From an uncultured Flavobacteriaceae bacterium (lineage in GTDB: Bacteria; Bacteroidota; Bacteroidia; Flavobacteriales; Flavobacteriaceae), in assembly GCA_905181625.1 (NCBI GenBank), contig CAJIYJ010000006.1, positions 44,291 to 108,290 on the forward strand: a DNA stretch of 64,000 nucleotides, written 5' to 3'. How positions within the stretch are numbered: the first letter of the stretch is position 1; each line of letters begins with the position of its first letter. Made by a program: the position numbers and the translations under genes. Of the stretch, positions 61,397 to 64,000 are shown in pieces. The notes beneath the pieces are model-generated. The model was not told the DNA's origin. It saw nothing but the letters and a program-made list of their open reading frames with translations, and made no database searches.

Positions 61397-62639
61397 GCTG
61401 TTTAATCTTTCTGTAAAGTGTTCTTTCAGAGATGCCTAATTCAATTGCGGCAGCTTTTCTTTTTCCTTGATTTCTTTCAAGAGCTTTTATAATCAGTTCC
61501 AATTCTTTATCATGAATGGATAAAGGCTCCTCTTCATTTATTTCTTCAACAAAATGATATTTGTCTTGAGAGCCATTTGAAATATTAAAAGTAGATTCTT
61601 TTTTGTTAATTTCAATTAACTCAGCCTTTTCTTTAGAATTGTCTGAATTTTCGTTGTGTAATTTTTCAAAAACACTAGTATCTTCATCTTTAAAATCAAC
61701 AGCTCTATCATCATTCTTTAAATGACTAGTTATTTCCTTCAAATCATTTAAATCTTTTTTCATATCAAAGAGGATTTTATAGAGTATTTCTCTTTCGTTT
61801 GAGAAATCACTTGACGAATTACTTTTATTTACTAGTGCAGGTAATGTTGAATTGAAGTTTGGTAAATATGATTTAAGTTTAGGACTTGAAACGTCTCTTT
61901 TCTCCTCTAAAACAGATAGTTGCTCTGCAACATTTCTTAGTTGACGAATATTTCCGTTCCATCGATATGAATTTAGTAATTTCTGTGCTCCTTCTACTAA
62001 CCTAATAGTTGGCATATTATATTTTTTTGCAAAATCACTAGCAAATTTTCTAAATAATAAATGGATGTCTTCTTTTCTTTCTCTAAGTGGGGGAATTTTA
62101 ATTTCAACAGTACTCAACCTATAATATAAATCCTCTCTAAACTTGCCTTTTAGTATTGCTTTTTCCATATCTAAATTGGTAGCAGATACGATTCTAACGT
62201 TAGTTTTTTGAACACTTGAAGCTCCCACTTTAATAAACTCGCCATTTTCTAAAACTCTTAGTAGTCTAACCTGGGTTGTTAAGGGAAGTTCCCCAACTTC
62301 ATCAAGAAAAATTGTTCCACCATCTGCAACTTCAAAATATCCTTTTCTTGCATTAGCAGCTCCTGTAAAAGCACCTTTTTCGTGACCAAATAATTCCGAA
62401 TCAATAGTTCCTTCTGGAATGGCTCCACAGTTTACAGCTATATATTTGTTGTGTTTTCTGTGAGATAGTTGATGAATTATTTTAGGGTAACTTTCTTTAC
62501 CAACCCCACTTTCTCCAGTGACAAGTACTGAAATATCTGTAGGGGAAACTCTAATAGCTTTTTCGATCGATCTATTTAAAATAGGGTCATTTCCAATTAT
62601 TCCAAAACGTTGTTTAATGTTTATTAATGATGATTCCAT
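61380..62639 (-). CDS. Sigma-54-interacting transcriptional activator
   Basis: This AAA+ enhancer-binding protein without an N-terminal sensor domain has 419 residues. Walker A GESGVGKESYP is near residue 40, the sigma-54 contact loop EKGAFTGA near 89, Walker B GGTIFLDEVGELP near 107, and the arginine-finger region REDLYYRLSTVEIKIPPLRERKEDI near 175. Residues 250-370 are a low-complexity charged linker. A Fis-type HTH (KRKAAAIELGISERTLYRKIKQ) ends the protein. The gene lies 3 nt after miaB and is part of a conserved Flavobacteriia run. It is presumably constitutive or controlled by partner binding. Confidence 0.93.
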   Translation of the reverse strand: MESSLINIKQRFGIIGNDPILNRSIEKAIRVSPTDISVLVTGESGVGKESYPKIIHQLSHRKHNKYIAVNCGAIPEGTIDSELFGHEKGAFTGAANARKGYFEVADGGTIFLDEVGELPLTTQVRLLRVLENGEFIKVGASSVQKTNVRIVSATNLDMEKAILKGKFREDLYYRLSTVEIKIPPLRERKEDIHLLFRKFASDFAKKYNMPTIRLVEGAQKLLNSYRWNGNIRQLRNVAEQLSVLEEKRDVSSPKLKSYLPNFNSTLPALVNKSNSSSDFSNEREILYKILFDMKKDLNDLKEITSHLKNDDRAVDFKDEDTSVFEKLHNENSDNSKEKAELIEINKKESTFNISNGSQDKYHFVEEINEEEPLSIHDKELELIIKALERNQGKRKAAAIELGISERTLYRKIKQHDIEL

Positions 62640-62642
62640 GTT

Positions 62643-64000
62643 TTATTTTGTTGAGTAATCAGTAGCCTTTCCAATTAAAGTCGCTGATGTACATTCGTTA
62701 ACTCTTACATTTACAAAATCGCCAATATTATAAATTTCTTTAGGAAATACTACAACAGTGTTTTGCTCATTTCTTCCGCTCCAAAAAAGTTTAGATTTTT
62801 TTGATTCTTTTTCAACTAAAACTTCAACAACTTTTCCAATATATTGGTTTGTTCTATAGTTGCTGTGTTTTTGTTGTAAATCAATTATTTCTTGAAGTCT
62901 AATTTTTTTTACTTCTTCCGGAATATTATCGTCTAGTTTCTTACCTGCATAAGTTCCTGGTCTTTCGGAATATTTAAACATATATCCAAAATCATATTTT
63001 ATTTGCTCCATTAAATTTAATGTAAGTTTATGATCTGCTTCAGATTCGTTAGGAAAGCCTGTGATCATATCATGAGAAATTCCACAATCAGGAATAATTT
63101 TTTTTATTTCTTTAACTAGCGTTAAATATTCTTTTCTAGTGTGTTGTCTATTCATTGCTTTTAAAACATCGTCACTTCCAGATTGAACCGGTAAATGAAT
63201 ATAGTCACATATGTTTTTATGATTGGACATTGTTTTAACTACGCTTAGACTCATGTCTTGAGGATTCGATGTAGAAAATCGTATTCTTAATTTTGGAAAA
63301 GATTCAGCAACAAGCTTTAATAATTTAGAGAAATCTATGGAAGATTTTTTTCTCAAATCACTTATTTTATCAAAATCCTTTTTTAAACCACCACCGTACC
63401 ATAAGTAGCTGTCTACGTTTTGCCCCAATAAGGTAACTTCCTTATAATTAGAACCAACTAGATCTTGAATTTCTTTTAAAATACTTTTAGGATCTCGGCT
63501 TCTTTCTCTTCCTCTGGTAAATGGAACAACACAGAAGGTGCACATGTTGTCACAACCCCTTGTTATCGAAACAAAAGCATTAACTCCATTTGAAGATAGT
63601 CTTACTGGACTAATATCCCCATAAGTTTCTTCTTTTGATAAAAGAACATTCACTGCATTTCTGCCTTCATTTATTTCTTCAATTAAGTTAGGGAGGTCTT
63701 TGTAAGCGTCAGGTCCAACAACCAAATCAACAATTTTCTCTTCATCTAAAAATTTACTTTTTAAACGCTCAGCCATACAGCCAAGAACACCAACTTTTAA
63801 ATTTTTATTATGTCTTTTAAGCTTATTAAAACCTTCTAGTCTTTTTCTTACTGTTAGCTCAGCTTTTTCTCGAATAGAGCATGTGTTTAATAAAATTAAA
63901 TCAGCTTCATTTAAGTTTGTTGTTGAAACATAGCCTTGCTCTGTAATTATTGAAGCTACAACTTCACTATCTGCAAAATTCATTTGGCAGCCATAGCTTT
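62643..64000 (-). CDS. miaB: tRNA-2-methylthio-N6-dimethylallyladenosine synthase (N-terminus beyond window)
   Basis: This radical SAM enzyme adds the methylthio group to i6A37 of tRNA. The N-terminal domain carries the auxiliary-cluster cysteines: YGCQMNFADS at the window edge, LNTCSIREKAE and LGCMAER. The SAM-cluster motif RGCDNMCTFCVVPFTRGRERSR is near residue 140 of the visible part, and a C-terminal TRAM domain follows. An internal ATG at 63983 is not the start: SYGCQ precedes it in the same frame. Only a few N-terminal residues are missing. Confidence 0.96.
   Translation of the reverse strand, partial: SYGCQMNFADSEVVASIITEQGYVSTTNLNEADLILLNTCSIREKAELTVRKRLEGFNKLKRHNKNLKVGVLGCMAERLKSKFLDEEKIVDLVVGPDAYKDLPNLIEEINEGRNAVNVLLSKEETYGDISPVRLSSNGVNAFVSITRGCDNMCTFCVVPFTRGRERSRDPKSILKEIQDLVGSNYKEVTLLGQNVDSYLWYGGGLKKDFDKISDLRKKSSIDFSKLLKLVAESFPKLRIRFSTSNPQDMSLSVVKTMSNHKNICDYIHLPVQSGSDDVLKAMNRQHTRKEYLTLVKEIKKIIPDCGISHDMITGFPNESEADHKLTLNLMEQIKYDFGYMFKYSERPGTYAGKKLDDNIPEEVKKIRLQEIIDLQQKHSNYRTNQYIGKVVEVLVEKESKKSKLFWSGRNEQNTVVVFPKEIYNIGDFVNVRVNECTSATLIGKATDYSTK

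Noticed and set aside
63981..63983. ATG as the start of miaB
   Set aside because: SYGCQ, the conserved cluster motif, is encoded upstream in the same frame up to the window edge.

Overview
The window looks like the chromosome of a free-living, probably marine, member of the Flavobacteriia (Bacteroidota) with a compact, very AT-rich genome. Four things point that way. Genes are packed tightly, with many ATGA-type overlaps. TTG start codons are common and Shine-Dalgarno sequences are absent. Several promoters carry the Bacteroidota TAnnTTTG -7 element. Many gene neighbourhoods are typical of Flavobacteriia: miaB / sigma-54 activator / lptE / TPR / secG / groESL; purH / mreBCD / mrdA / rodA; coaX / OMP / TPR / lptC / CNNM / PpiD; hemD / DUF4271; and a mevalonate pathway. 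This placement is an inference from gene content; no 16S gene is present.

Layout. 1-1045 (minus) is the N-terminal part of class II HMG-CoA reductase. 1153-10558 (plus) is an accessory catabolic run: lipoprotein sulfatase, GHMP sugar kinase, sugar nucleotidyltransferase, Na+/sugar symporter, a NagB-PIG-L fusion, a short CutC-like protein and a POT peptide transporter. It looks like uptake and salvage of an amino sugar or other glycan-derived sugar. 10567-21260 is mostly housekeeping: a thioredoxin-like protein, hemD, a dolichol-phosphate-mannose-type glycosyltransferase, pyrC, tyrS, a LuxE-like protein, a PhoB/PhoR-type pair, trmB and an alkyltransferase-like protein with Ala in place of the reactive Cys. 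21316-27374 holds Fe-S assembly genes (mrp, NifU-like), a ferredoxin-NADP reductase-like flavoprotein, the lower mevalonate pathway (mvaD, mvk), a UbiA prenyltransferase and a degenerate RluB-like protein.

27371-32935 is the most distinctive accessory block: ThuA-like, Tat-exported Gfo/Idh/MocA, DUF1080 lipoprotein, a GMC dehydrogenase with a four-Cys cluster, and a Tat-type gluconate-dehydrogenase subunit 3. Together these suggest periplasmic oxidation of glycosides to 3-keto-glycosides followed by cleavage and reduction. Downstream, an intact tRNA-Phe and a 43-bp copy of its 3' half flank about 700 bp containing a DUF1572 pseudogene. This is the signature of a decayed integration or of a partial tRNA duplication.

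34992-50282 carries coaX, outer-membrane and LPS-export genes, a PpiD-like chaperone, ruvC, hemW, an M20 peptidase, tRNA-Leu, a tail-specific protease and an orphan OppC-like permease. 50284-64000 (minus) holds the cell-shape operon, purH, an fRMsr-like GAF protein, groESL, secG, lptE, a sigma-54 activator and miaB, which runs off the end. I saw no CRISPR array, prophage, insertion sequence or rRNA. Most of the window is ordinary core genome; the two sugar-processing clusters, the tRNA-Phe locus and several proteins with altered catalytic residues are what deserve a second look.
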